Below, piece after piece: positions 11,247 through 24,000 of a stretch of DNA of 52,547 nt. The notes below the pieces were generated by a model. It made no database searches. It worked only from the letters and a program-made list of their open reading frames with translations, and had not been told where the DNA came from. Both the position numbers and the translations under genes were made by a program. Origin of the DNA: Brachionus koreanus (Eukaryota; Rotifera; Eurotatoria; Ploima; Brachionidae); assembly GCA_016987375.1 (NCBI GenBank), contig PJRA01000011.1, positions 512,485 to 565,031 of the forward strand, read 5' to 3'. Position 1 is the first letter of the stretch; the number at the start of each line of letters is the position of its first letter.

Positions 11247-11362
11247 NNNNNNNNNNNNNNNNNNNNNNNNNNNNNNNNNNNNNNNNNNNNNNNNNNNNNN
11301 NNNNNNNNNNNNNNNNNNNNNNNNNNNNNNNNNNNNNNNNNNNNNNNNNNNNNNNNNNNNNN
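11247..11362. other. Assembly gap (116 N)
   Basis: A run of undetermined bases; any frame crossing it is an artefact. Confidence 0.99.
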
Positions 11363-14300
11363 AATTTTCAAGCAGACAAATTCTAAGCAATGTGCCAAAA
11401 AACAGAAAAAATATTTGAAAATTTCCTTTTGAGCTTGGTTTGATAGGCGATATAAAGACACTTAGCTTATTTTGAACAACAGATGATTGTACAATTAAAT
11501 GAAGGAAAAGCTTGAAAACAATTGTTTGAGTAATTTTATTGAATTTTAAAGTACGTGCGCTAGTTTTGATTTAGATGTTAAAGGTGAATTTATTCAGATT
11601 ATATTTTTGTTGAATTGCAATTCTTTTTCACTTAAGTTTAATCCTATCGAAATAAGAAATCTTTTTTTTTATATTATTATTTTGAAATACTAAAGAAAAA
11701 AATAATAATTTTTTTTATATTTATTGTTGAAATTTGCAAGAAGAGTGAAAGAGAAGTCGGAGCGAGTGAGCTTGACTCACACACAATTAAGAAAAGATAG
11801 AAAATTAAATAGCAACATAAATTATTACAAAACAACCGAAAACAAACTTAACTGAAAAAAAAATAATACTATGCTTGCCAGAAATTTGAAATATATCAAA
11901 AATTATGTCTTTATGATTAAATTAGTTGCCTCTCGCTCCAATTTTGACGAGAATAGGTGAATTGAAATAAATTGAACATATTTGATGTAGTGCACTCTCT
12001 ATCTTTTTCGGCATCAATTGAGCCGATTTCTACTAGATCACATAACTCGCACTTGTTAAAACCAAAATGCCTTTTTCTATGATAAAAAATAAATTTCAGA
12101 CAAAAAAAAACTTTGCGAAGAGCTTCATGATAGGCATAATAGTAAATTAAACCATTTTGAAATCGATGTACCATACAACAAGTAAAAATCTCATAAATTG
12201 AAATTAAAATAGCAACTAAAAAAAAATTCCCAATTCATTTTTTTTAAAAATTTATTAAAAAATAGATAAATTTCTAGAACTTTTAAAGCTTTTTTGTTAA
12301 AAATCTTTTGAATTTTGAATTTCCTAGATTTAATCAATGACTTAGTTACAATAGAAGTCCGAATGAATGACCAGTGTTGTGTTGAAGATCTACGCTTTCC
12401 GGTGACACGTTCTAATTTAAACAAAATATATGATAGAAATGAGTCTGGAAATTCTTTTTTAATTTTGTTAAAAATCTTAATTCTGACAGTCCCGAAAGCT
12501 ACGAATACGCATTCTAAACTTTATTTTAGATTAACATTTAGTAGATACTAGAGTGGTTTTTCAGCTACAAATAAGGAACATAAAGAACAAGACACTTTTT
12601 TTTTATTTTTATTTTGTGAAAAAAAAATTGAAATTAAAAATATTGAGATTCACTTTGTTATTTGTGTTCTTATATTTAGAACTTATCAATGCAAGTAACT
12701 CAAACATAAAATATTATTATTTCTCGTTTACTTGCACTGAGCCAAATTTTATTTTTTTTTGTTCTAAATTTTATGTATCTTATCTTATAAATTATAATAA
12801 TATCTATCTATTCATCCATCATATCGATGCTCAAGTTCAAGCTTTGTTTCTTAGGAAATAGCTTGCCACAAATTGTAACAAGCTTATTTTTATATTTATT
12901 TTCGTCAATCATAATCAAGTTAAAATCATAATTTGAAATACGAACACAAAATTAATCTTTTCTCAACCAAATTGCAAATCGATTTCGACTATAAATTAAT
13001 TCAAGTTCTTTCATGTTACTAACTAATATTATAATAAGGCAAAGACGAGGCGAGCATTAAGAAAAATGAAGAGTTGAAATTATTTTCTCTTTGTAGAGAA
13101 AAAATAAATAAAGCCAAGCATAATTTGGCTCGAGTAATTTAGATTGACAAGCCTTGTCGTAGCTCAATTTTGCTTTCGCCGCCTAGATTAGCATTATCTT
13201 TGTGGCCCAATTCATGGTTGCCATGACAACAGCAAAAAAATTAGAACCAAATATCAAATACTCACGCCTTTTTCTACTTACTCTGAACACAACCCTTGGC
13301 TTTCTTGTTTAAAATGTTCAAATTAAATCTAGTTTGTTTGAACAAACAATTCACTTTTGCATTACTTGAACCTATGTGATTAGCAAAAGAAAGTCAAAAA
13401 TGTACTTAAAATTAAATTGAAATGGCATCGATTAAATAAATATTTAAAATTTAAAAAATATCTTGTCTAGTATTATCAACATAAAATCAATTAAAAGTCT
13501 TATGGAAGGAAACCAGACCTAATAAGAAAAATATAAATCTTAAAACTAGCGGTGAAAAATTGAGAATTAATTAGCGCCGAGTTTTTTGTGCATTATAAAC
13601 AAAAGAATAAAGATTTCTCGTATTTTTTTTGTTTTTGAAATTTCTAAATTTCTTATTTCAATAATATTAAGTTAGTTGTTTTGGATTAAAAGAACTTTTA
13701 GTAGTTGCTAAGTAAATTTTGAAATTGATTAATAATTTAAATGCGCCATAAATTGTCATATTTCTTAGCAAATTTTCTTTTAAAGGTAGTTGACAAAATG
13801 AGAATTTTCGTAAGAGCTTTGACTGATCCGTATCATGATGGCAGCACGTCGTTTTATTAAAGGCTCAAAAATGTGATCTGTAAATTTCATAATTAGAAAA
13901 ATTGCGAAATTTTAGTCAAAGAATTATTAGAAATAAATAATTAAACTATCTGTATTCATTAATTTAATAATTTTAAAAATAAATTTACATGTTTAACCTT
14001 AGCTTTGTTTTGAGGAAAAATAAATGCTTAATTTTTTTACCCAAATATTTGAAAGACACATTTTTCAAGCAACAATAACAAACATTGTCGAACTAGCTTG
14101 AATAAATAATAATTATTATAATCAATAAAATAAATAAGAAAAATTTGCTCATTTAAAAATTAATTCAAATTTTATTTAATTATGATTTTAAAAATATTAT
14201 TGATTTTCTAATATATGAATTAAACTATTAATTATAATTTGAAATTAAAAGATCAATAAATCTAAATTAAACAACCAGCCTTTGGCTAACTTTTTTTTTT

Positions 14301-15343
14301 TTTTTTTAATTTATTTTTGAAAAAATTTTCCAAATTATTAGTAAAATCATACGACTTTTCTTTAAAAAAAATCAAATTTAAATATTAAATTTGACTGCAT
14401 GTTTAGATAAAGCTATTCTAATAATAGCAAATTTAAAAAAAAGATCAAGCTTTTTGATTATTATAAAAAAGTAGACAAATGAATTTATAATTATTTCTCT
14501 AAAATAATTTTAAAAATGAAAAGTTTTCATGTTAAAATTCTAAAAATAAATTAGCACTTACTTTAGCATTAAAATAAGTAAAATGATCCAAATTGATATT
14601 CAAAAAATCTCTAATTAATTAATATTGATAACTCATAAAATAAGTATTTGATTTAATTTAAATATTTTACATTGTAGTTTGATTTCCATAACCCACCCGA
14701 GAAACTCTTGATAACTGTTTATTTCGAATTTTTAATTTAGATGTAAGTTTAGAACTTGTTCTATTATGCAAGTTTCTTTTTGGAATCAAGCCAAATTGAA
14801 AAAAAAAAATAAAATACTATAGATATGAATCTTAAAGGGAGAAAATTTCAAACGTAGATTTTTTTTTAAGTTTGAATAGGCACTTAAATTAAATTTAATA
14901 AATCAATTTAAATTAAAATATGAAAAATTTATTTGCTAATTGTTCAATGCACAGGTGTTTTAAATTAGATCTTTTTCTTAAATAAAAAAAATTGTTCCTT
15001 AATTTATTAATTTACTTTTTAAAATAAAAAAAATAAAATTCAAAAATTTAAAAAAACAATTCAAAAACAGTCAAAACAATATCTAATTAAAATATTCAAA
15101 AACAAGAAAATTTTTTAACAAGTCACTGAATAATTTTTATTGATTTGAAAAGAATTTAAAGATTATTCAAAATTATTTTTTTTGCGTCTGATAGGTATCA
15201 CAATTACATGATTATAATGGATATCTTCCCTACAGTTATAACAAAACACTTCTCTTTTGAAAAATGAATATTTTTTCTTTTTATCTTTAGAATAGCTAGC
15301 CCAACTTATTTTTTAAAACTTAGCGAATTAATTCATCATTTTT
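11363..15343. other. Four kilobases without a recognisable gene
   Basis: AT-rich on both strands. Several short frames between 11900 and 12860 have the composition of noise. A GC-richer patch at 13100-13260 contains a perfect RFX X-box match (listed separately). The region should contain the upstream sequence of the minus-strand SERTA gene and the missing first exon(s) of the BRD7/9 gene. Confidence 0.4.
13217..13230. promoter_or_regulatory. Candidate RFX X-box
   Basis: GTTGCCATGACAAC fits the imperfect-palindrome consensus GTHNYYATRRNAAC bound by RFX factors, best known for ciliary genes. It lies in a GC-richer patch about 2.3 kb upstream of the SERTA start. A 14-base degenerate match can arise by chance, so the role is unproven. 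Confidence 0.35.
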
Positions 15344-15347
15344 TTAA

Positions 15348-15563
15348 CACTAGAACGGCCGAAAGGTTTTTAAGACCCGTTTTTGAAAAATTGAAACTTG
15401 AATTTTACTACATATAAATAAAATTTTAAAAAATGGTTTTTATTTGCTAAAAATTTTGATTTTAATTTTAAAGAAAATGTTTTATTTATCTTAGTAGTAC
15501 TTTTTATTTATCTTGTTTTATTTATTTGAAATTTTAATGAGGAATCAGCCGTGCTTTCTAGTA
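15348..15563. mobile_element. piggyBac-like MITE (CACTAGAA family, copy 1)
   Basis: A 216-bp element flanked by TTAA on both sides. It begins CACTAGAACGGCCG and ends in a decayed inverted copy (GTGCTTTCTAGTA). The interior matches copy 2 at 46229-46443 along its whole length (shared blocks AATTGAAACTTGA, CATATAAATAAAATTTTAAAAAA, GAAATTTTAATGAG-x-AATCAGCC). TTAA duplication and CTAGAAAG-type ends are the signature of the piggyBac superfamily. No coding capacity. Confidence 0.85.
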
Positions 15564-15989
15564 TTAAATTTTATTAATTCTGAAAATTGATTTCAGACTT
15601 TGACCCTAGATTTTTATTGTAAAATTCAAGTAAATCCAAAAACAGTTTTGCTTACTTTTATGAATAGATTCTAATCAAAAACTGATCAACTTCTACTTCA
15701 TTTTTTGTTTTTAACTTTTTATCAAACCTAAATAAAATGTTTTTGAATATCTTTAAAGCTTTCAATAAATAGTAAAAATCTTCCCATGTTAACATTGTTA
15801 TTGTGCTATTTGCATATTTATGTTTTTAATTTAGCATAATTTGCTATTATCCAAAATTTTATAAAAAAAAAGTGGGCTAAATTTTAATAATTTTATTTCT
15901 AGTTTCAATGATAAAAAATGAACAAATTAAATAAAATTAAAAGTATTTTTTTTTTATTAATTGGTTTCCTGGTTTAAATTTTTCTCAAG
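15564..15989. other. Probable intron upstream of the first visible BRD7/9 exon
   Basis: The region ends in a pyrimidine-rich acceptor (TTTCTCAAG). An in-frame stop at 15938 and no usable ATG show that translation does not start here. Confidence 0.5.
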
Positions 15990-18104
15990 ATATCAGCATA
16001 AATCCGAATTACACAGAAGACTCTTCAGATTATGTTAACAGTGATATTGAAATATCCGGCTCTTGCATTACAAAGACCAACATTGCGGATGACTCGAACG
16101 ATTCGTTAACCTGTGATCGTGACAATGATTCATCATCGAATATGAGCTTCCTTCAAGTAGGTGACAAGCGTTTAAAAACTAACAAAACAAATCAGAAACA
16201 GGTGGATCATGCTCGTTTAGCAGAATGCTTGGACTATTTACACAGAATGATTGGACGTAAGGACAAAGAGGACATTTTTGGACAACCAGTAACTGACGAT
16301 ATTGCTCCAGGATATAGTTCTATAATAAAAAACCCAATGGACCTGAGTAAAATGAGAAAAAAAATTGACTCACATGAATATAACAGCATTGTTGAATATA
16401 GAGTAATAAAATTTAAAAAAAATTCAAACATATTTTAATTTAATTTTGAAATTTAAAAGAATGATTTAATTCTAATGTGTGAAAATTGTATGATTTACAA
16501 TAAATCGGACACAATCTATTACCAGGCTGCTCGCAAAATGCTTGATTATGGTCTTAAATTGTTGAGTAAAGTAAAATTAGTTACTTTTAAAAAGTTTTTA
16601 TTGAATAATAAATATAGATAAAATAGGAAAAGCTAAACTCAATGAGAAATACAGTTCGAATATTAAGATATTTGAAACCGATTGAATTTGGTTTCGATGA
16701 AGGAAGTGCCGAGTCTGAGCCAAGTCCTCAATTAATTAGAAAGAGAGCTGAACAATCACAGCAAAAATCATTCAGTGCACCATATACATCTCGCTTGGGT
16801 CCAAATAATAGTATCATTATTTCCAAAAATAAACTTTTATTGTAATAAAAATTCGATTTTTATATTAGATTTTTAAATTTTATAAATTTAGGAAACCAGA
16901 TTTAATACAAAAAGAATCTTATATTGTGGCACCAGAGGGAGAAGATTTAAATGAAGATATAAGTGAAAAAGTGAAAGAAATGGCAGCTTTAGCAGCTCAA
17001 CGTTTAGCGGATAAAAATCCCTATGGACAGGTTTGAGATAAAATTTCTAAGAATCATCTTGATTTCTTTTTTTTGCAAGATGGGATATTTAAAGCGAAAT
17101 AACAACGGATGCTTGAATTATAATTTTATAAAAAATTCTGCCCAAATAAAAAAAGAAGAAAACAACAATGAAAAAGCTGTTTCAATAGGCAATTTGAGTG
17201 AGGGTTTACAACAAAATTCTTATTCAATGACCAGCTTTGTTGAGGATAAAAAAAATTCATCGAAACCAAGTAAATATCTTAGTTTGATAAAAAAAAAATA
17301 TATCAACTTCAGATTCAATCTCAGTTATTATAAAAATGGCTTGTACTACAACTTCTCTAATAATTAGCTCTGTGATGCTCATATAATCTAATTCTTTATG
17401 TTTTCTTAATTATTTCTGTCTTCTTTAAAATTTTCTAAAAGCAATCCAAAAAGCCTAAAACAAATGTATTTCTATTTCAATGACGCACTATTTAAAAAAT
17501 AGTTTAAAATTCAGGGTGTGCAAACTTCTTGATAACAGTAAATTTTCATCCAAATGATGAAAAGTATCTATTTCTCGATTAAAATATATCATGATAAATG
17601 CTGTATTTGCATTTTAGAATATCTCGAACCAAACCTTTATTTTATTTGATAAAAAAACATTTTAATTAATTAAAAAATGAAGAAATTAAAAGCTATTTCA
17701 AAAATAAAAAAAAACATTCAATTTTCTATTCTATAATAGGTTTTTAAGTTTTAAAAAGATAATTTTTATTTTAAGTGTATTTTGTTGAGAATGGGCCTTT
17801 CGGCTCCAATGCACCCACTTACGACGCCAGTTATAGCGCATTATCTAAAGATGAATCTGACATTCTTCTCACTACATATGGAGATGAAACTGCATATCAA
17901 TATGCTCTCAGTTTCATGGAATTTAAAAAAGATACTGGAGTTCTTTTCAATAGATATGTTAATTTAGTTCTGAACTCATTGACAAATAACGAGCATGAAA
18001 AATATGTCCAATATTTAAACAAAAGAAAGAATCAAGAATTATACAATGATGAAAAACAGGAAGCTAATTTTAAATCAGATTCCTTGAAAATCCAAAATGA
18101 ATAA
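15990..18104 (+). CDS. BRD7/9: BRD7/BRD9 bromodomain subunit of SWI/SNF complexes (5' end missing)
   Basis: Six exons fit in phase: 15990-16402, 16460-16570, 16627-16841, 16892-17030, 17080-17269 and 17776-18104 (stop). The introns start GTAATA, GTAAAA, GTAATA, GTTTGA and GTAAAT; all end in AG. The bromodomain spans exons 1-2: PVTDDIAPGYSSIIKNPMDL, then an EYR junction, MCENCMIYNKSDTIYY and the acetyl-lysine-binding Asn in IYNK. Further conserved BRD7/9 blocks follow, namely MGYLKRNNNG (exon 5) and ENGPFGSNAPTYD with YGDETAYQYALSFMEF (exon 6). The bromodomain reads acetyl-lysine in PBAF/ncBAF remodellers. The protein is short after the conserved block. Exon 1 is preceded by an acceptor and needs one base from an unlocated upstream exon. 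Confidence 0.92.
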
Positions 18105-18236
18105 ACTTTTGATTTTTTGTTTTTCTATTTTTAAAGTTCTTTTAAGGTGTAATTAATAAATTTTTTTAAATTCTATTTTTAAATCTTACAAAAATTCATT
18201 TTTATTTTATTTTTTTTTTTTTTTAAATTTTCAAAT

Positions 18237-18899
18237 ATGAATGAAAAACAAATATTATATTTACAAACTTCAAATGGAACAAAACGTATAAAAAAGCTAA
18301 TTAATCGTAGTCTGATTTCCAATATTCGCGAATCGTTTTTAATTATTTTTAAACTATTCTATCGTCAAAAAACATATAAGCTTTTGTTATTTTTTTTGAT
18401 TATTTTGGACGGTTTTTTGATTTTTAACAAATTGAATGAGTCTAAAATTGTCATCATAATATTTTTAATCTATCAAACTATTGCTTTTTCACTTCCAATG
18501 ATAATTTTTCTTGATTATGTAATTGATAACTTATTACGAAAATTTTTTTTTGAAATAAATTTATCTGAGAAAAAAATTATAATGCAGATAACAAACAACT
18601 ACGGAATTTTAATGGGTTATGTCATATTTAAATTGGAACCTAATGTAAAAAAATGTCAATTGATTAATTATTTTATCAAGCCTATGGTTCAAAATTGTGA
18701 TTTAAGTTCTTCTTCAGTATCATGGTTTATTTTAAACTTGAAAAAGTTAGATATCAATAGAATTCAAGTCAATTTACACAATGGACACAATCTCAAATTT
18801 TTTTATTTTTTAGGTTTTGATCAATGTTCAATTAGCAATACTGATTATTGTCTTCATAACAAGTTGATTCCTTCTATCTGTTTAGAGTATAGTTTTTAG
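18237..18899 (+). CDS. Small membrane protein, possible divergent NAT8-like acetyltransferase
   Basis: An intronless 220-aa frame starting 132 bp after the BRD7/9 stop on the same strand. Two hydrophobic segments (about residues 49-64 and 71-100) are followed by a soluble C-terminal half. That half has the general order of a GNAT fold: ILMGYVIFKLE (beta strands), then a helix, then INRIQVNLHNGHNLKFFYFLGFDQ, like the terminal strand-helix-LGF of GNAT enzymes. Membrane hairpin plus GNAT and about 220 aa is the layout of the NAT8 family. The Q/R-x-x-G-x-G/A acetyl-CoA loop is not recognisable, so it may be catalytically degenerate or unrelated. The coding status is more certain than the function. 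Confidence 0.5.
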   Translation: MNEKQILYLQTSNGTKRIKKLINRSLISNIRESFLIIFKLFYRQKTYKLLLFFLIILDGFLIFNKLNESKIVIIIFLIYQTIAFSLPMIIFLDYVIDNLLRKFFFEINLSEKKIIMQITNNYGILMGYVIFKLEPNVKKCQLINYFIKPMVQNCDLSSSSVSWFILNLKKLDINRIQVNLHNGHNLKFFYFLGFDQCSISNTDYCLHNKLIPSICLEYSF

Positions 18900-19587
18900 C
18901 AATCATCATTTTTTCAAATAAATTTATAAAAATAATGTTTTTATTTCATATAAAAATTAGAGTATTTAAAATATATAAAAAAAAAGGATTAATATTTTTT
19001 AATTAAATTGTTATTTGAAAATATTTAATAGCAAGGTTTTCAAATTGAATAATTAAAATTTTGAAACTTAGTCCAAAAGATTTAAATTTATGCTATTGAG
19101 ATTATATAATTTAAGTTTGAGTTTTGAAAATTTTCTAGTTAATCTTTAGATCACTAATCTAATACTAGAGAAAATACCTAAATATTTTGATCCTATTACC
19201 AGCATAATCAGCTGTATTAATTTCTTATTCAAAATTTTTAACAGCTGTCGTGAAAAAACTTGTCGGAGTTATCAAGTTTGCATTTTCGAGATTGATCAAA
19301 TATTTTTTGGTTTTCAATCATCCTGATAAACTTTAGCTTCAATTGGCCGTGCTTTTGATACATTTGCTGGATTCACTGAACATACCTTATATTTTTATCT
19401 ATCCTTCTATCAAGAAAAGGCTAAAGCCTTTGCTGAAATTTTGTACAAATCTTTTTCTTCAAGTATAGAGGAGTAAGCCTTTAACAATAATTTCAAAGTA
19501 CAAGTCAATCAGACTATTGAATCATCAAATATAGATAATAATTGAGATAATAAAATAATTTAATATTCAAAATTATCCAAAATAATA
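18900..19587. other. Spacer with possible 5' remains of the LINE
   Basis: AT-rich. Bases about 19340-19475 read on the plus strand as IGRAFDTFAGFTEH and FYQEKAKAFAEILYKSFSSSIEE. This could be the pre-RT part of the degraded retroelement that follows, but the match is weak. Confidence 0.35.
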
Positions 19588-20001
19588 ATGATTCCCAAAA
19601 AGTCTGATAATAGAAAAGATCCAAAAAATTATCAAACTATCAGTTTGACAAGCTGTCTAGGGAAGCTTTTCGAGAAGGTTAAAGGAAATAGAATAAGAGC
19701 TTTATTAGAAAAAAACAATTTGATAAATACCTGCCAGGCTGGTTTTAGAGGTCATAGGAAAACTAGCGATAGTCTTTTTTTCTTGACCCAAAAGATTGAG
19801 GAACAGTTAAATAAGAAAAGTAAAGTGTGTGGTTTGTTCTTCGACATTGCCAAGGTATTTGACCGAGTTTGGCATAATGGTTTGGCAATAGACAGAAAAT
19901 TGTCTGATAGTAAAAGATCAAAATTAAAATCAACGGCTAATATTTTATTAAAAATTGCGGGTATTTTTCTACCTGTTGTATTTAAATATTTTGATGACTG
20001 A
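19588..20001 (+). pseudogene. Degraded LINE reverse-transcriptase fragment (jockey/CR1-like)
   Basis: Reads IPKKSDNRKDPKNYQTISLT, SCLGKLFEKV, NLINTCQAGFRGHRKTSDSL and FFDIAKVFDRVWHNGL. These are the early fingers and the domain-A segment of non-LTR reverse transcriptases (usual form FFDI-x-KAFDRVWH). Right after WHNGL the sequence jumps to an unrelated tail, so the palm with the catalytic FADD motif is gone. The start shown is only the beginning of the open frame. An inactive, internally deleted retrotransposon. Confidence 0.8.
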
Positions 20002-20289
20002 ATAAATAATTCTAATGATTTAAATAGGACGATGGTTTTTCACGCATAAAAAATAAAACTTTGGAATAAAGAAAAATTTTAAAGAATAAAAAAAAAAACT
20101 GTAGCATAAATTTATTTATTTTTTTAAAGTATATCATTTGTAACTAAAGAATAAAAAAATTGCAGTATAGTTTTGATATTATTTTTCTAAAATTACAAAA
20201 AAAATTATTTTTAATTAAAAATTAAAAATGTCAAAAAAAGGTTAGAAAGAAATAATGATAATTAAATAATTACTAGTCAAGATCTAATC
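20002..20289. other. AT-rich spacer
   Basis: No feature seen. Confidence 0.4.
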
Positions 20290-20630
20290 TCACTTCATAC
20301 AATTGACCATTTAAAAAAAACTTGTATTTGTAGATGGTATTTAGCCAACGCAATGTGTGCTCATTTGTATAAAGCAAGTGGTTAATTTATTGAAACCACA
20401 AATAAGTATGATTGAGTCTGAGGTCGATCTTGTTGAGCCTCATATTGATCATACATATTGATGTTGTGGAACTTCAAGCAAGGGTTGAAATGGTGCTAAA
20501 GGAAAAAGAGGTCGTTGACGTCCAAGAAAAAGGAAAGTTGACGATGAGAAGCAAAAAAAAACTAGGTCATCCACCAGTTCAGGTAAGAGCGGCTTTAGAA
20601 TTGGGTATGGGATTATTTTTTAACTTTTGT
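20290..20630 (+). pseudogene. Possible FLYWCH zinc-finger relic
   Basis: Plus-strand reading with one stop gives CRWYLANAMCAHLYKASG-stop-FIETTNKYD. The spacing recalls the WxC...CxARL...H part of FLYWCH fingers, which occur in MULE transposases and in expanded families of some rotifers. A Lys/Arg-rich GKRGR-stop-RPRKRKVDDEK tail follows. Stops and the missing His ligands make it a relic at best. Weak evidence. Confidence 0.3.
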
Positions 20631-21040
20631 TATTATTTTTTATTCTTAAATGCATGAAGGTATTCTAAGAGATATATTTTTATTCTATATTTCAAATTTA
20701 GTTGACTTTTTATGCTATAATAAATTGTTTTTTATACTAAAATAATTAAAATTTTGTTTATACTACAAAGAATTTTTTTTATTCGTCAAAAGCTTTTTCC
20801 TATTTAAAATACAAGACAAACTTTAAGTCGCGATACATTTTTCATTCAAATAAGAAAAGTCAGTAAACAGTTGAATGACGTTAAGTACTAATATTCAAAA
20901 AAAAAAACTTAAACTAAACTCTAAAACATTAATACTAAGAAAAAAACCCTAACAATATTATTTAAACTTACCTTATTAATATCACAGTTAAATTCCATTT
21001 GTTAATTGTTAATAATCCATAATTCTTTTATATATACACA
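20631..21040. other. 5' flank of KIF23
   Basis: AT-rich, no gene. It should contain the promoter and 5' untranslated region of KIF23. Confidence 0.4.
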
Positions 21041-24000
21041 ATGAGCAAGTAAAAAACTAATTAACGATTCTATTTTAAAACATTTAAAATAAACTTTTCT
21101 CAAAAGAAAGCTTAGAACTGCTGCAAGGGTCGATCCAGTCGAAGTTTATTGCCGCATTAGACCTTTGCCTAACGAAACAGATGAGTCATGTCTAAAAATT
21201 TTAGACGAATCGAATCTAATGCTCCAAATACCAGAAGTATGCGCTACGCTTGGTATCCTAATGACTTAATAAATTATTCTTTTAGTGCTCGGCCTCTTAC
21301 CGATCCGGACAAGTCAAACAACTGGTCTATTCATTTAGCCAAATATATGACGATCAGACATCCCAAAAGCAGTTGTTTGAACAAGTAACCATGCCGCTTG
21401 TTCAAGACTTGATAAATGGAAAGAACGGCCTCATGTTCACGTATGGTGTGACCGGCTCGGGAAAAACTTATTCAATGATTGGCAATCAACACGAGTCAGG
21501 CATGCTGCAACGATCTCTTGACTGTCTTTTTCAGTCAATACAAGGCAATATTGCTCGAAAGAGCGTCTTCAAACCGGACCGAGCCAATTCGTTTGAAATT
21601 CAGTCCGACTGCGAAGGCCGTCTTTCAAATCAAACAAACAATCAAATTAAATTAAACAAACAACAACAAGTTTTTTTGAATGAATTGCAATTGAGCAACA
21701 AATTTCAATGCCAAATAAACCGCGACAACTACTACTCAGTTTACATTTCTTGTATAGAAATTTACAACAATTATATTTATGACTTGCTTGACGACGTGGT
21801 TTCCTCAAGCACTCCGACCATGTCTGGCGGCCAGGACCTAAAAGAGTCTAAAAATTTAAAAGAAGATTCTAAAGGATGCATGTACATTAAAGATGTAAAT
21901 GAAATAGAGGTCAAAACAATCGAGGAAGCGCTAGATTTGATTTCAAAAGCACAGAAAAAAAGAGTAGTGGCCTACACAGAATTAAATTCGGAATCTTCCC
22001 GTAGTCATAGCATATTCAGTGTGCGTTTGGTTCAATCGCAGTGCAATAACAAACAATCACCTGTTTATGTGAGTCAGCTGTCTTTGGTTGACTTGGCTGG
22101 CAGTGAACGCTCTAAGCGTACAAAGAACACTGGTTCTAGGCTAAGAGAAGCTGGCAGCATTAATTCATCGTTGATGGCGCTGAGAAACTGCATTGAAACA
22201 CTTAGAGAAAATTCTCTGAATGGATTCAAGAAAATGGTGCCTTATAGAGACTCAAAGTTGACATTGTTATTCAAGAATTATTTTGAAGGAAATGGAAAAA
22301 TCAAAATGATTTTGTGCATCAATCCGAATTCAATTGAATTTGACGAAACTTCGGTTTGTTATATTTTTTTCCTATCTCAAAATTATTCATTCACTGGCTT
22401 GGAAAAAACATGATTTCAGAGTTTATATTTTTAAATAAGTTTTAAAGATCAAAAAATCATTAGAATAAAAACCTATCCATTTTCATAATCAATCGTAATT
22501 GATTGATATCAAATATAATTATGTCATAAAAAGAGTCAAGACATGTCTTTTTACATGGAACACTGATTAAGATTTCTAACTTATGACACAAGCTTAAAGA
22601 GGAAAATATTCTAAAATATCATGCAGATTAAAAATCAGACTTTATTTAGTTATTAAAAATAACTTAACCAACTGGTGCATATTTGAAAAATAGTTTAAGA
22701 CCAAATTTTCATAAGTCTATTTGAATTAAAAATATTTTTTATTCAAATGATGTTCGATTCAAAACTTATTTTTTAAACTTTTGAAAAAGTATTGAAATTT
22801 AATTGCACATTTGAAAATCTTTAGACCAAATTTTCTTTTGGTCCATTTGAGATAAAAGAAAATTTTATGATTTTGTTACAAAATTTATCATATATCAGAA
22901 ATTTAGACCAGAGTTGAATATTAAAGTATATGTCAAAGAGTTCAATAATAAAAATTGAACAATTATGTTAATATTTTTATGAGATAAACGTTTATTAATA
23001 GTATTTAATAAATATAATTAAAAATAGAGTAAAAATCATGGTTCGATTTTTTTGTAAATTTTATTTCAAAAATTTATTTCACTTTTAAAGTTTAACACAA
23101 TGAGCACTGATTAAAAAATATTTTTGCAAGTATATTTTTTTAATCATATATTTCCTGCACAAATAAATCTTGACTTTCTTTATATTTCATAAGTCAAGTC
23201 ACATTTTTTATTTGGAAAACTTACTTTATTTTTAACTAACTTACTTTATTATTCAAAAATTAGTCTTGTGAATTATTTTTTAATGCATTTGTTTTTATGA
23301 ACACTAAAAAAATTTATTTATTTATTTATTTCTCTTTCCTTTTCATGTAAAAGTTGAGGGCTTATAAATGTTAAAGGTTTAAATATTAGTAATGATCAAA
23401 ATTCTATATTACTTTAAATTCTTTGAAAAATATGATAAAAATAAGAGTAATTAATTCTTAATGATTAAGAAAATCGAAGATTTTTTAATTCTAAGATAAT
23501 TTCAAATATAATTTCAATTAAACAAAATTAACCCTAAAATTAAATAGACAAAAAGATGACACCATGAATTTTAACAAAAATTCTAAATTAAATTAGAATA
23601 ACTTTTTTACTAAGGGTCTAAAAAATAAAATCATTATGCATCATACAAAGTTTGTATCAAAAACTGTGCAATTTAATTTTAATAATTTTCTAATACATAC
23701 ACTGTTTTGCCAATTGCAGAGTTTTTACACAGACTAAATTTGGGTGACCCAAACCTTGTATCAGTTGATACATTTTTCCCAGCAATTCTTAGAAAAAAAG
23801 TCATTTTAATTTAGAATTTTTGTTTTTGTCCCAAAATTCACAATGTCCATTAAGACGCCAAATATGTTTAATTCTGGGGTTAATTTTGTTTACATAAACT
23901 GAAGGTTAAATGTGGTTCGGTTCACACTGCGGTCTAAGAATTCGGCTTGATTAAATGAAGAGAAATTATCTTAGTTAATTTTTTTTTTTCAATAAATTTT

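Noticed and set aside
11181..11461. Open frames on both strands across the N run
   Set aside because: They exist only because undetermined bases cannot contain stops.
11917..12861. Several 77-102-codon open frames on both strands
   Set aside because: Phe/Lys/Asn/Ile-dominated composition typical of A/T-rich noise, no motif and no splice context.
21188..21388. Separate 66-codon frame at the start of KIF23
   Set aside because: Off-frame reading across KIF23 exon 2, intron 2 and exon 3; the spliced frame gives conserved motor sequence instead.
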